Below the pieces are notes generated by a model, which made no database searches, was not told where the DNA came from, and saw only the letters and a list, made by a program, of their open reading frames with translations. From Verrucomicrobiaceae bacterium (GTDB taxonomy: Bacteria > Verrucomicrobiota > Verrucomicrobiia > Verrucomicrobiales > Verrucomicrobiaceae): 64,000 nucleotides of DNA. Positions 1 through 10,478 of the stretch are shown here, piece after piece (the stretch's first letter is position 1; the number at the start of each line of letters is the position of its first letter). The stretch spans positions 248,001-312,000 of the forward strand of contig JADJPM010000004.1 of the NCBI GenBank assembly GCA_016713245.1, written 5' to 3'. A program made the translations under genes and the position numbers.

Positions 1-721
1 AGTAGGCATTCCACGCTGCAAAGAGTTCGCCCGGCTTCGCGCCGTTGTTGTAGGTCTGGTTCTGGTAGAGGGGCAGGTCCTTGGCAATCTTCGAAAAATG
101 CCAGGCAATCGAAAAGCACTGCACATGGTGGTTTTCCGACTCCCAAAGGTGCCAGGTTTTCGAGTTCTGCACCTCTGCCTTCGCCAACCGCGAGACGAGA
201 CTCACGTAATGCCAGATCGGCTCCAGGCATTTCGCCTCGGTGGCGGCATCCATCCGGCCCGGTGCCACACTTCCGTTGGTGCCATACATCTCGATGAGGC
301 GCAGGACACCATCGGCATGCCAATGAAGGCTGTCGCGATCAACGATTCGGGAATACGTGCTCGTATTGCCTTCCGCCGCTGCGGGGAGAATCTCCGCCTC
401 ATCGGCAGGAGTGAGTTCGCGGAGGTAATAGCGGGCGTTTTGCTGGAGCCTGGCATTGGCTGCTGCCAGCGACTCATTCAAACGAAAGCAACGGGCGGCA
501 TACCCCACTACGGACCACGAATACCCTCGCGCGTAATACGGACGGTCCACATCCAGCGGCGCCTTCACCTTTTCGAGCGTGTAGGGATCACCCGACTCCG
601 CCTCAAACACCTGGTCAATCCGACCCTCAATGCCGGCGATCAGGTCTTCCGGCGTGGTCTGAGCGCCAACGGAAGGCTCCAGGCCCGCGATCAACAGGAT
701 GAGGAGGAGCCTATTTCTCAC
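1..721 (-). CDS. Unknown exported protein, C-terminal part cut by window edge
   Basis: The first 240 residues of a larger protein are visible; the frame stays open to the window edge. The start is a GTG overlapping the last codons of the upstream DUF6807 gene, so translation is probably coupled. A hydrophobic signal peptide (RLLLILLIAGLEPSVGAQ) follows. The rest is rich in Trp, His and aromatic residues (YSWSVVGYAARCFRLNE, TWHLWESENHHVQ), which resembles alpha/alpha-toroid polysaccharide-active proteins such as heparinase-like or GH88-like folds. I do not recognise the family. Its place downstream of two sulfatases and DUF6807 suggests a carbohydrate-related extracytoplasmic role; that is inference. 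Confidence 0.7.
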   Translation of the reverse strand, partial: MRNRLLLILLIAGLEPSVGAQTTPEDLIAGIEGRIDQVFEAESGDPYTLEKVKAPLDVDRPYYARGYSWSVVGYAARCFRLNESLAAANARLQQNARYYLRELTPADEAEILPAAAEGNTSTYSRIVDRDSLHWHADGVLRLIEMYGTNGSVAPGRMDAATEAKCLEPIWHYVSLVSRLAKAEVQNSKTWHLWESENHHVQCFSIAWHFSKIAKDLPLYQNQTYNNGAKPGELFAAWNAY

Positions 722-1688
722 TCTTCGCGTAGTCGTCCCAGTGTTGTTGGATCAGCTTCACGTCGGCGGCCTTCGATGTCACCAGGTAGCGGTAGCGTGA
801 AACGTATTCCTCACCGGGCGCGATCTTGAACGGACCTTCGACCATGGGAGAAAAGCAGAAGTAGGGTTTGTTCGGGTGAATCCGCACGGATTGGGGTGCG
901 CGGAAGTTTTTCGGACTGCAAAAGATGGCGGACGACACGTCCTGGCCGTCAATCCGGCCGGAGAGGGCGACCCAGTTGGGGCGGGTGTGATTGCCTTCCC
1001 AGCGGTCCTTGCCGTCGCTGGTGAGGAACTGCAGGTCGCCCGGCTTGATGCTGTGATCGTCCTTTTCCTTCAGCCACTGGTAGTTGCCGCGGATCGACAT
1101 GCCGCCGTAGTGATATTGGGCCAGGTTCAGCGGCTTGTCGGTCACGCATCGCTGAACGCTGACGACGTCGAAGAGAAAATGGTCTGCCGGGGTTTGATGA
1201 ACGGTGACCGTCCAGACCTCATGGATCACATCGATCCACTTGTCGCCGACCTTCACCATGAACGCGTGTTTGACGCTGAAGGAGACCTTCTGCTCCTCCT
1301 GTTTCCGGTCCACCACCTCGCGAAACTCGATTCGGCCGAGATCTTCCGCTTGGTTCCAAAAGTCCACTTTCTGCCCGTCGTAGCCTGCTTTTGTCCACGC
1401 AAAAAAAAGCGCGTGTTGATGGGCATGGTCCTCGGGATAGTCGCCTGTGAGCTCCTGCCCGGTCGGAGTGTAGATGGGATGAATGTAGCCGCTGCGGCTA
1501 AAGTGCTTCTCAATGCCTTCGGGCACGGGCCTCGCGGTCTTGACGTATTCGAGCACCGTTTTGTCGCGCTGGCTGATGCGAATGGTGTCGGCCGTCTCCG
1601 TAAGCTTAAGGTCACCGCCCCGAACGGTCATCGGAGCTATGGTGAACAAGCAAAACAGCGCGAGCAGGGTTGTGGAGATTCGTTTCAT
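711..1688 (-). CDS. DUF6807 (PmoA-like) secreted protein
   Basis: 325 residues beginning with a Sec signal (MKRISTTLLALFCLFTIAP). An in-frame ATG 54 bases upstream is less likely because it would put charged residues before the signal. The body matches the DUF6807 family, often annotated PmoA: HPIYTPTG, DHAHQHALFFAW and a WNQAEDLGRIEF segment, with a C-terminal PYFCFSPM...YRYLV stretch. The family is common in PVC bacteria and Bacteroidetes beside glycoside hydrolases and sulfatases, and the PmoA label (methane monooxygenase) is misleading. It probably binds or processes a sugar-like ligand outside the cytoplasm. It precedes the partial gene with overlapping ends and follows two sulfatases on the same strand. 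Confidence 0.85.
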   Translation of the reverse strand: MKRISTTLLALFCLFTIAPMTVRGGDLKLTETADTIRISQRDKTVLEYVKTARPVPEGIEKHFSRSGYIHPIYTPTGQELTGDYPEDHAHQHALFFAWTKAGYDGQKVDFWNQAEDLGRIEFREVVDRKQEEQKVSFSVKHAFMVKVGDKWIDVIHEVWTVTVHQTPADHFLFDVVSVQRCVTDKPLNLAQYHYGGMSIRGNYQWLKEKDDHSIKPGDLQFLTSDGKDRWEGNHTRPNWVALSGRIDGQDVSSAIFCSPKNFRAPQSVRIHPNKPYFCFSPMVEGPFKIAPGEEYVSRYRYLVTSKAADVKLIQQHWDDYAKSEK

Positions 1689-1803
1689 GGGCGGTTGATG
1701 ACGGTGAGGCGGTTCATCTGAGTGATAGTTAATTAATGGCAAGGGAGCCGAACGAAGTGAGACAGACAGCCGAAGGCTGCCCGAAGGGAAGCGGAGCGCA
1801 TCA

Positions 1804-1882
1804 ATGGGGGCAGAGGAATGGATTTCATCATGTTAGACAGGCAGAGTCAGAACTCATTCCCTTGCCCCGATTCCTTTGCCAT
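1804..1882. repeat. Dispersed repeat GGGGCAAAGGAAT family, copy 1
   Basis: A 79-bp copy of an element also present at 3367-3437. It opens with ATGGGGGCAGAGGAATG and closes with CATTCCCTTGCCCC followed by ATTCCTTTGCCAT, so the ends can pair imperfectly. It covers the stop codon of the sulfatase ending at 1854 and supplies that protein's last residues (GKGIGARE). Function unknown; it resembles a small REP-like palindrome. Confidence 0.65.
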
Positions 1883-3362
1883 CACCCTTCTTATCCCGCT
1901 TCTTCTCTTTTTTGCCCTTCTGGGTCTCCTTGCGCTCTGGGGTCAGGGCAGAGGGAAGAGGTTTGGCGGCGGTTTCGAAGCTGGGAACCAGGGCGCGGAG
2001 TTTGTTGACGGTGGTGGCGTAGGCCGGATTGGCAATCTGGTTGGTCCACTCGTGGGCGTCCTGGGTGGTGTCGTAGAACTCTTCCTCCTTCGCTCCGTAG
2101 CGGGTGTAACGTCCGAGTTCGTGGCGGATGGTGATGTAGGCCAGGTCGGTTTTGGTTTTGTCGCACAAACCGGTCAGGGCGGTGCTTTCCCAGGGAGCCT
2201 TCGGGTCCTTGAGTAGTGGCACCAGCGAGCGTCCATCGAGATAAGCGGGGGGCTTGAGCCCGCATAGTTCGGCGAGCGTGGGGTAGATGTCCAAGAGCGA
2301 CACGAAGCGCTCCGAAACACCGCCGGCTTGGGTGACTCCCGGTGCGCGGAACATGAGCAAGGTGTGCGTTCCCTCCTCCCAGAGCGTGGTCTTCTGCCAG
2401 TGAAGTTTTTCTCCGAGGTGGAAGCCGTGGTCGGTGAGGAAGACGACGATGGTATTGTCCTTGTAGGGGCTCTTTTCGAGGGCATCGAGGACGCGTCCCA
2501 TCTGGGTGTCCACGTAGGTGGTCGTGGCAAGGTAAGCCTGCACCGCCTCTTTGTGTTTGCCGGACTTGATGACCTTGTCGGCGAAGCTCCCGACTCCGTC
2601 GCTCACCGCCCTGGCCATGGGTGGAAGGTCGTCCAAATCGCCCGCCTTGAGTTCGGGAAGGACGATTTGGTCCAACGGATACAGATCGAAATACTTTTGC
2701 GGAACATACCAAGGCATGTGGGGATTGAAGGAGCCGTAGGCGAGGAAGAAGGGCTTCTCGTGCTGCTTCTCCAGAATCGCGATGGCCTTGTTGGCTCCGC
2801 CGGTGTCGTTCATTTGCTCTTCGGTGAGGTGGATAGGCCCCCAATCCTGCTCACCGCCGCTGAGTTTGGCCAAAGGCGCTCCTGGAGGTGACGGGTCCCT
2901 TTTGTGGCCGACATGTTCATTCCAGTGCTCGTTCTGGTCCCAGCCGTGGGTGATTTTGCCGTAACCGAAGGTGTCGTAGCCGCCCTTCTTGAACAACCCG
3001 GCGAGAGAGAGCACCGCCTCCTGCTTCAGCGGCTCACTTTTGCTGATGGTCTGCGCGTTGTTGTAGATGCCCGATTTCCATGGAGCCACGCCCGAGAAAA
3101 ACGCGGTGCGGGACGGGCTGCAAACCGGTGCCGCCGTGTAGGCATATTTGAAATTGACCCCGCTCTCCGCCAGTCGCTTCAATTTCGGCGCGATGACCTT
3201 GCCGGTGTAGCGTTGCGGATTCTCCAGCAGCCAGGAATTGAGGTCGTCGGCGATGAGCATCACGACATTCATCGGCTTGTCCGCCGCCACGCTGACCGTT
3301 GCAGACACGCAAACGAGCAGGAGGAGCGCGAGGTGAGTGGTGAGCAGGTGGAATCTTGGCAT
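1854..3362 (-). CDS. Exported sulfatase, iduronate-2-sulfatase-like
   Basis: 502 residues. A Sec signal (HLLTTHLALLLLVCVSATVSVAA) precedes the sulfatase core: metal-binding MLIADDLN near residue 38 and the formylglycine motif CSPSRTAFFSG with Cys81. Later DHGFHLGEKLHWQK fits the iduronate-2-sulfatase-like subgroup (SulfAtlas S1). It would hydrolyse sulfate esters of extracellular polysaccharides after Cys-to-formylglycine maturation. I chose the ATG at 3362 because an upstream ATG at 3392 lies inside a repeat copied near 1804. The Lys-rich C-terminal tail is also repeat-encoded. It sits between another sulfatase and DUF6807 in a same-strand group. Confidence 0.9.
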   Translation of the reverse strand: MPRFHLLTTHLALLLLVCVSATVSVAADKPMNVVMLIADDLNSWLLENPQRYTGKVIAPKLKRLAESGVNFKYAYTAAPVCSPSRTAFFSGVAPWKSGIYNNAQTISKSEPLKQEAVLSLAGLFKKGGYDTFGYGKITHGWDQNEHWNEHVGHKRDPSPPGAPLAKLSGGEQDWGPIHLTEEQMNDTGGANKAIAILEKQHEKPFFLAYGSFNPHMPWYVPQKYFDLYPLDQIVLPELKAGDLDDLPPMARAVSDGVGSFADKVIKSGKHKEAVQAYLATTTYVDTQMGRVLDALEKSPYKDNTIVVFLTDHGFHLGEKLHWQKTTLWEEGTHTLLMFRAPGVTQAGGVSERFVSLLDIYPTLAELCGLKPPAYLDGRSLVPLLKDPKAPWESTALTGLCDKTKTDLAYITIRHELGRYTRYGAKEEEFYDTTQDAHEWTNQIANPAYATTVNKLRALVPSFETAAKPLPSALTPERKETQKGKKEKKRDKKGDGKGIGARE

Positions 3363-3366
3363 GGGA

Positions 3367-3422
3367 ATGGGGGCAAAGGAATGTGTTTTCATGAGTCTGG
3401 TTCGAAGTTCATTCCCTTGCCC

Positions 3423-3437
<15 letters not shown>
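3367..3437. repeat. Dispersed repeat GGGGCAAAGGAAT family, copy 2
   Basis: A 71-bp second copy of the element at 1804-1882, with the same ends (ATGGGGGCAAAGGAATG and CATTCCCTTGCCCC, then ATTCCTTTGCCAT) and a diverged middle. It fills the gap between the two sulfatases and overlaps the stop codon of the upstream one, giving it the C-terminus EMAKE. Confidence 0.65.
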
Positions 3438-4913
<1,476 letters not shown>

Positions 4914-4991
4914 GGGACGGTTTTCTCCCTGGTCGCAATGGGAACATGGCAGGCAGGTTCAACGGGCATGGTCGAGGGTGGTCGAGTTGTC

Positions 4992-7900
4992 TCACGGCCC
5001 CATCACCTTCAGCCTCACAAAGCGCCTCGTGCTCGCGGGGAAGGTGTAAATGAAGTTGTTGCCGCTGAGGATGACGTTGCCGCCGATCGTTTCAGGCGTC
5101 CAGGCTCCGATGAGTGTATCGCTGCTCTCGATGATGAAGTCGGTGCCGTAGGTGCCGGTGTAGTCGGGGCCTTTGGGCCAGGTAATGCTGAGGGTGCCGG
5201 ATTGATGGGCGATGGCGGGGAGTTGTGTGAGGCCGTTTGGGTTGAGGTAGGGGCCGGTGAGGAAGTATTCGATGCCGTTGGGCACGCCGTCGTGGTCGTG
5301 ATCGCCAGTCGCGCCGCCGCTGGCGGCGTTGATGGACTGCCAGGAGGCGAAGGTGGGCGGGAAGTAGGCGGAGACGGTGAGATTGACGCTGCTGCCCCAG
5401 CCTGCGTTTTGCTCACCGGCGGGTGTTTGGCTGATGATGAGTCCGTGTGGCACGGTGGCGCTGTAGCCGGGCTGCACGCTGCCGATTGTGAAACCTGCGC
5501 TGGTGAGGACGCTCTGACCGGTGCTTTGCAGCATGAGGGCGACGCTGGGCACGGCGGGCACGGCGCTGATGGTGGCTGAGGCGGCGGCGGAGGTGGTGCT
5601 GAGGTTTTGCGCGGGGCTGAGATCGCGTGTGCTGACGGTGTAGCTGTAGGTGCCAGGGGTGAGGCCGGTGTCGGTGTAGCTGGGGCTGCTCTGCCAGCCG
5701 CTGTGGTGGCCGCTGCCGGAGGTGCAGGTGAAGAAATACTGCACGCCATTCGGGTCAAAGGCGGTGGCGGCGGTCATGGTGATGCTGCTGGCATCCGTGA
5801 CGACGGGCGGTGTGTGAAAGCTGGGCGGATTCGGCACGGGCGGCGTGGTATCGGCCGTCATGGCTGCGGAGCCGATGAGCACGCTGTGGTAGTTTCCGCC
5901 AAAGCGAATCTCATCGAGCGTGATGGCCTCGCCACGTGAGAAAGTGAGCGTGTCGAAGGTGCTTTGATTCACATTTACCGTGAGCGTGGAGGTGGGGTTG
6001 CCGAGTGCGAGGCTGGTATCGGGCTCATAGAGTTCGATGGTGTCGCTGGTGGCTCCCCAGGTGATTTTTCCGACGATGAGCCGGCGCTGGCCGGCGGTGA
6101 GAAAACTGGGGGGCACGGTGCCGAGAACATTGCCTGAGAAGCCGGAGGTGCCGAAGGTGGAATCGCGAAACTGCGTGGCGCAGACTTTGCCATTCACGGT
6201 GCTGACGCCGTCATTGAGCCGGCCAAAGGTGAAGCCGATGCCGGAGCCGAGCTGTGGGCCTTCGTTGATGATGTGGTATTGAAAATTGCCGCCGCTGAAC
6301 TGGCTGTTCGCCAGCGCCACGCAGAGGCGCATGTTGGTCATGTTGAGCGTGCTGGCGGTGCCGACGACGGCGCTAAACCAGAGCGTGGCTCCATCATTGA
6401 GCAGACCATTGGCAGCGAGGGCGGCGGGGCTGATGCTGCGTGCGCCGCCGAAGTTGTTGCTGGCTCCGGTGCAGGCGATGGAGTTGCCTTTGACGGGCAG
6501 TGTGCCGTGCGTGAGCGAGCCGCTCTGAAGCTGGGCGCTGGCATTGGCAGTCCATGTTCCACTGAGGCCGACCTCGCTGCTGCCGCTTTTCCCGCTGAGG
6601 CCACCGGTGGCGTAGTCGAAGGGTTCATACACGGCGACGGGGTGCGCGGTGGCGGGAACGACGGTGATGCTGATCGTGGCGGTGGCGGTTTGGCCCTCGC
6701 TGTCCTGCGCTTCAAAGGCAAAACTGTCTGCGCCGGTGAAGTTGAAGGCGGAGGTATAGACGAGGTAGGGTGCGGTGCCGGTGAGCGTGCCGTTGGTGGG
6801 TTGTGAGGTGAGGCGGAAGTTCAGCGGGCGGCTTTCGGGATCGCTGCCGGTGAGCGTGATGGGTGTGGCGGCGGCTTGCGGGATGCTGGGAGACAGGGCG
6901 TGGGCCACGGGCGGGCTGTTCGGTGGCAGCGTGCCGCCGGTGTCGTTTAGCGTGACTGCGACGGTGGAAAAAACTTCCGTGAGGTTCTTCGAGTCGGACA
7001 TTTTGACTTCGAAGAGATACTGCCCTGGCGTGCCATCGAAGAGCACGGTGGTGTCTTTGGCCGCAGCGTTGCCATTGGGCGTGAAGCTCACGCTGCCTGC
7101 GCCGTGGACTTTGCGCCAGGTGTAGATGCTGTCGCCCTTGGCGAGGTCTTGGGAGGTGACGCGCTGCATGGTCCACTTGGCAGGCGATGTCAGCGCGGGT
7201 GTGTCAGCGGTGACGGACTGGATGCTTTTCAGCGGAGCGAGTGTGGCCGGCGTGGGATCACTGGCGATGGCGGCGAGCACGGCCTGCGCTTCGGCGGCAT
7301 TCACGCCGGTTTGAATGAGGAAGTTCATCGCGGCCTCGACGCCGGGATTCGGATGCACGGTTTTTGCGCCACCGGCATATCTTTCCAGCACGGCGAGAGC
7401 TTGATCATTGAGTCCCACATCATCCTCGATGGTGAGCACGCTCAGCGGCACACCTTCGGCGGCTTTGAACTTTTCCAGCGCAATGAGCGCTCCATTGCGG
7501 TCGCCACCGCTAAACATTTTATCCGCAGGACTGATTTCATACGCGGAGGTGACGACGGTGTCAGCGAGCGCGAGGTAGTCCGTCGAGGTGAGGTTTTGAT
7601 ACGTCGTGGAAAGCGTGCTGCGGCAGATGCCGATGGGATTGGCCGCCACGGCACGGATCGCGGGATAGAGGAGGCTGCGATTCACCCCGGTGAGATTGTT
7701 CCAAATGATGCCCTTGGGGCCGTATGCACTGCCGCTGTAAAAAAGCAGCATGGCGAGCCGGCCATGCGCCATGTGCAGCGGGTCTTCCTCATTCAGAGGA
7801 AAGAGCGGCGTGGCCGTGCTGGCGGTGACAGCGAGGATGGTATTGAGCTGCGCTGTCCGTGCGGCCTGCGGCAGATAGCGCAGAGCTTCCGCCGCGGCGT

Positions 7901-9671
7901 AGCGCACATGATTCACCGGATCCGTGAGCAGCGCAGCCAGCACGGGTGCCGAGCTGCTATTGGCGATGTGGCCGATGGCGAAGCAGGCACCGACTCGTGA
8001 GCCGCTCTGCGCATCGGTCGCCATCGTGTGCAGCGTGGGCAGCAGTGCAGCCGTCTCCGTGGTGCGAGTGCCCAGATCGACAGCCGCGCTTCTTTGCACT
8101 CGTGGCGACCAACTGCCGAGATCGCTCATGAGCTGGCTGGTGCTGCGCAGATCCGCATTGTAGCCATCCACGGCCTCGGCCTCGGCGATGTCCGTGGAGC
8201 TGAGATCGCGTGCGGTGGTGCGACCCAAGCCCGTGATGCGGAGCTGGCGCAAAGGTAGCGCATAGACCAGCAGCGACGCCGTGGACATGCGGAAGTCATT
8301 GTAGGTCGCACCGTTGTTCGGCCCCTCGCCATTCAGGCAATCATAAACGAAGGAACCATCCCAGCGCCGATTCAGATCGAGCATCCAGCGCACACGACTG
8401 AAATACGAAGCCGCCGCCTGCTCCCCCCCCGCCGCGGCACCGAGCGGTGACCAGAGGTAATTGAAAAATGCCCCCGTGTGTCCCACCTCGCGCTCGCTCG
8501 TCGCAGCCACCGCCATTTTGGCAAACATCTTTTGCTGCGCCACACGGCTCGTCTGCCGCTCGAAACACAGCGCCGCCAGACCGCTCTTGCCGTTGTTGTC
8601 ATGCCCTTGCCAATACGGATCATGCTCACCGTAGGGGATCGCTCCTTTGCCCGCATAGTAGGCGAGGAAGCAGGTGGCACGGGCGATCATGGGATCGAGG
8701 CCCGCATTCACCACACCGCATTCTTTTGCCAGCAACAGGCCCAGCACGCAGGGCATCGAGGCGCTGTTCACCGTGCCGTAGCCCGTGCGCTGCGGCCCAT
8801 TCAGCGTGCCATCCCGCCACCTCGGCGAAAACTTATGCCCGCTGGTGCCGAAGACGTTCAGTCCATTCACGATGACCTGCGTGATGGCATCGATGCTGGG
8901 CAAAACCTGAGCGTCCTGGGTTTGTAGATAATACTCCGTCAGCACGATGAGCTGATGCCCCCATTTCCACGTCGCCGAACCCTCCATGTCCGGCTCGCCC
9001 GAGGTGAGTTTCGCCAATGTGGCCGCATTCAAGATCATCGCGCGGGCCTCCGTCTGTGCGCGTGTCTGTCGTGCGGCATTCAGCGGGTTGTTCGGATCAT
9101 TGCCCGCCAGCAGCGCCAGCGTGCCAAAGGAGTAACGCCCCGCCGTCTCGCCCGCCATGATGGCTTGCAGCCCCTCTTCGAGAATCAGCGCCGACTTCGG
9201 GCAAGCGTAAGGTGCCGTGGCCGAGTAGGCACCCATCGTGCGCAACGTCAGCGTCACCGTGCTCGTCACACCCGCCCGCCAGCGCAGCAGCTTCAGCGTG
9301 GCCGGAGAGCGAGCCTCCGCATCATTGATCGCATCAGCCAAGCTCTTCCGAGCATCGGCCGAAAACCCCACCGGCTCCGCCCCCGAGCCATCCGCGCCAA
9401 GGATCACATCATTCACCTCCAGCACCCCCGCCGCCGGCGACCCCGCCTCCACGACCTGCACCTGAATCTGTCTGCTCAGACTCGTATTCCACGACGCATG
9501 ATACACCCACCCCCGCAACCCCGTCGGCCCGAGATTGATGTTAATGTTCGAGGAAGGCACCCCGCCATTCGTCAAATCCGGCGGGGTCTGCCCAAACAGC
9601 CGACCTGCCTGGCAGAGAGCCAGCACAAAGGTCAGCAGTAGCACAGCAGTCTGGTAGGGAAGATGGGCCAT
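4992..9671 (-). CDS. DUF6288-type giant exported protein with PDZ, HEAT, Ig-like and PASTA-like domains
   Basis: 1559 residues. Signal peptide (TAVLLLTFVLALCQAGRLFG), then a PDZ-like domain (about residues 45-150; GSPAAGVLEVNDVILGADG) and an alpha-toroid-like helical region typical of DUF6288 proteins (about 150-480). HEAT-like repeats follow (PVNHVRYAAAEALRYLP), then an Ig/cadherin-like domain (PVAHALSPS...ITLTGSDPES), a LamG-like jelly roll, an Fn3/chitobiase-like segment, a PASTA-like segment (SVLTSAGFTIGSVQPGYS) and a terminal module with a calcium-type loop DHDHDGVPNGIEYF. A 74-residue N-terminal extension was rejected because it precedes the signal and overlaps a different fragment. Probably a cell-surface, glycan-associated protein; the substrate cannot be read from sequence. 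Confidence 0.85.
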   Translation of the reverse strand: MAHLPYQTAVLLLTFVLALCQAGRLFGQTPPDLTNGGVPSSNININLGPTGLRGWVYHASWNTSLSRQIQVQVVEAGSPAAGVLEVNDVILGADGSGAEPVGFSADARKSLADAINDAEARSPATLKLLRWRAGVTSTVTLTLRTMGAYSATAPYACPKSALILEEGLQAIMAGETAGRYSFGTLALLAGNDPNNPLNAARQTRAQTEARAMILNAATLAKLTSGEPDMEGSATWKWGHQLIVLTEYYLQTQDAQVLPSIDAITQVIVNGLNVFGTSGHKFSPRWRDGTLNGPQRTGYGTVNSASMPCVLGLLLAKECGVVNAGLDPMIARATCFLAYYAGKGAIPYGEHDPYWQGHDNNGKSGLAALCFERQTSRVAQQKMFAKMAVAATSEREVGHTGAFFNYLWSPLGAAAGGEQAAASYFSRVRWMLDLNRRWDGSFVYDCLNGEGPNNGATYNDFRMSTASLLVYALPLRQLRITGLGRTTARDLSSTDIAEAEAVDGYNADLRSTSQLMSDLGSWSPRVQRSAAVDLGTRTTETAALLPTLHTMATDAQSGSRVGACFAIGHIANSSSAPVLAALLTDPVNHVRYAAAEALRYLPQAARTAQLNTILAVTASTATPLFPLNEEDPLHMAHGRLAMLLFYSGSAYGPKGIIWNNLTGVNRSLLYPAIRAVAANPIGICRSTLSTTYQNLTSTDYLALADTVVTSAYEISPADKMFSGGDRNGALIALEKFKAAEGVPLSVLTIEDDVGLNDQALAVLERYAGGAKTVHPNPGVEAAMNFLIQTGVNAAEAQAVLAAIASDPTPATLAPLKSIQSVTADTPALTSPAKWTMQRVTSQDLAKGDSIYTWRKVHGAGSVSFTPNGNAAAKDTTVLFDGTPGQYLFEVKMSDSKNLTEVFSTVAVTLNDTGGTLPPNSPPVAHALSPSIPQAAATPITLTGSDPESRPLNFRLTSQPTNGTLTGTAPYLVYTSAFNFTGADSFAFEAQDSEGQTATATISITVVPATAHPVAVYEPFDYATGGLSGKSGSSEVGLSGTWTANASAQLQSGSLTHGTLPVKGNSIACTGASNNFGGARSISPAALAANGLLNDGATLWFSAVVGTASTLNMTNMRLCVALANSQFSGGNFQYHIINEGPQLGSGIGFTFGRLNDGVSTVNGKVCATQFRDSTFGTSGFSGNVLGTVPPSFLTAGQRRLIVGKITWGATSDTIELYEPDTSLALGNPTSTLTVNVNQSTFDTLTFSRGEAITLDEIRFGGNYHSVLIGSAAMTADTTPPVPNPPSFHTPPVVTDASSITMTAATAFDPNGVQYFFTCTSGSGHHSGWQSSPSYTDTGLTPGTYSYTVSTRDLSPAQNLSTTSAAASATISAVPAVPSVALMLQSTGQSVLTSAGFTIGSVQPGYSATVPHGLIISQTPAGEQNAGWGSSVNLTVSAYFPPTFASWQSINAASGGATGDHDHDGVPNGIEYFLTGPYLNPNGLTQLPAIAHQSGTLSITWPKGPDYTGTYGTDFIIESSDTLIGAWTPETIGGNVILSGNNFIYTFPASTRRFVRLKVMGP

Positions 9672-9699
9672 CGTAAGGAATGGTTGAAGAGCTGCGAGA

Positions 9700-10062
9700 C
9701 TAGCCGCCGACGATGACAAACAGCCGCGCGGTGGGCGTGTCGGGCTGGGTGGTGAAATCAATCCGGGTGTCGCTGCTGTCTGTCGCTCCATGGGCATTGA
9801 AAGTGACGAGGTCTTTCGACCAGCGATAGGCCGCGCTTCGGTCGGCGGCAAGGGTGCCTTGCTGCGGGTGGGTGAAAGTGAACGTGTTGCCACTGGCGGT
9901 GCCGCTGGTCAGGCCTTTGGTAGAAACATTCGGTGCGGTGCCGAAGAATTGCTCGACTCCGTTGGGGATGCCGTCGTTGTCAGGATCGTGAGCGAGGCCG
10001 GTCTGGGTGCCTGATGATTTTGCGTCCTGGAGTCCATAGGTGAGTGGTTTATAACGGAATCC
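9700..10062 (-). pseudogene. Orphan C-terminal fragment of a surface protein
   Basis: An open frame of about 120 codons with no ATG, GTG or TTG start and an in-frame TGA just upstream (10063-10065). It encodes the terminal module seen in PVC surface proteins: the type-3 loop DPDNDGIPNGVEQFFGTAP, a beta-rich stretch (TFTFTHPQQG, YRWSKDL) and a final ARLFVIVGG. The neighbouring DUF6288 protein ends with the same kind of module (DHDHDGVPNGIEYF). It is best read as the 3' remnant of a deleted gene lying directly upstream of the DUF6288 gene. Confidence 0.7.
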
Positions 10063-10453
10063 TCATCGTTTGGTGAAGCAAAAAGTGACGGTTCCGTGCA
10101 TTCCGTGGGCCGTCTTGATCTGTCCGCAGTCGGCTTTTGTGTCTGGTAATCGTGCAGGCAAGAGTGCCTGCATCACTTCTACAGATGCTCCAGATCGGGC
10201 CAAAAATGGCGCTTCCTGGGCCGTCGATGACGATTTCTAGGCTGTCGGCAGGTTTCGCTCCTTCGTCGAAAGCGAAGGATGATCTGTCGAAGGCGATAGC
10301 GCGGCTGTGAATTGCGGTTTCTTCGTCGTTTGCGCCTGCTCTTCCGCCGCACGGACCATCCCACCACTCCGAGACTCCATCGCCCCAACGTTCCCCGTGC
10401 CAAAAACCTTGTCCACCTTTGACCAGTTCAAGGAACATCCTCTTTGACCGCTC
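10063..10453. other. 391-bp non-coding spacer with repeat relics
   Basis: No convincing gene. It holds a decayed twin-hairpin element at 10114-10176 and the first leader cassette at 10402-10478. The middle (10180-10400) keeps an open minus frame with mixed codon character (around LEIVIDGPGSAIFGP) that may be a coding relic, but no start or family is recognisable. Confidence 0.4.
10114..10176. repeat. Decayed twin-hairpin element, GTGA...TCAC family
   Basis: The right half is an intact hairpin, GCAGGCA-AGAG-TGCCTGC, followed by ATCAC. The left half (GATCTGTCCGCAGTCGGC) is degenerate. The intact relative at 12367-12428 lies inside a reading frame. Together they define a second small palindromic family distinct from the GTAG/CTAC elements. 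Confidence 0.6.
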
Positions 10454-10478
10454 ATGACTCCAACACTCCACCACTCCC
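10402..10478 (+). repeat. Leader cassette, copy A
   Basis: An A-run, then TTGTCCACCTTTGACC, GGAACATCC and ATGACTCCAACACTCCACC. The same order of blocks occurs at 14661, 16352 and 24311 in front of unrelated exported-protein genes. Here the ATG of the block is the start codon of the PQQ-propeller gene, giving the N-terminus MTPTLHHS. From TTGTCC to the ACTCC block is 48 bases, against 43 in the other copies. Confidence 0.7.

Noticed and set aside
711..1688. Methane monooxygenase subunit, as the PmoA label suggests
   Set aside because: Soluble exported DUF6807 protein with no membrane helices or copper sites of particulate methane monooxygenase.
9672..9893. N-terminal extension of the DUF6288 protein
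   Set aside because: It precedes a good signal peptide and overlaps the C-terminal relic in another frame.
10049..10474. A 141-codon minus frame before the PQQ propeller gene
   Set aside because: It reads antisense through the leader cassette and the decayed twin hairpin; no domain.
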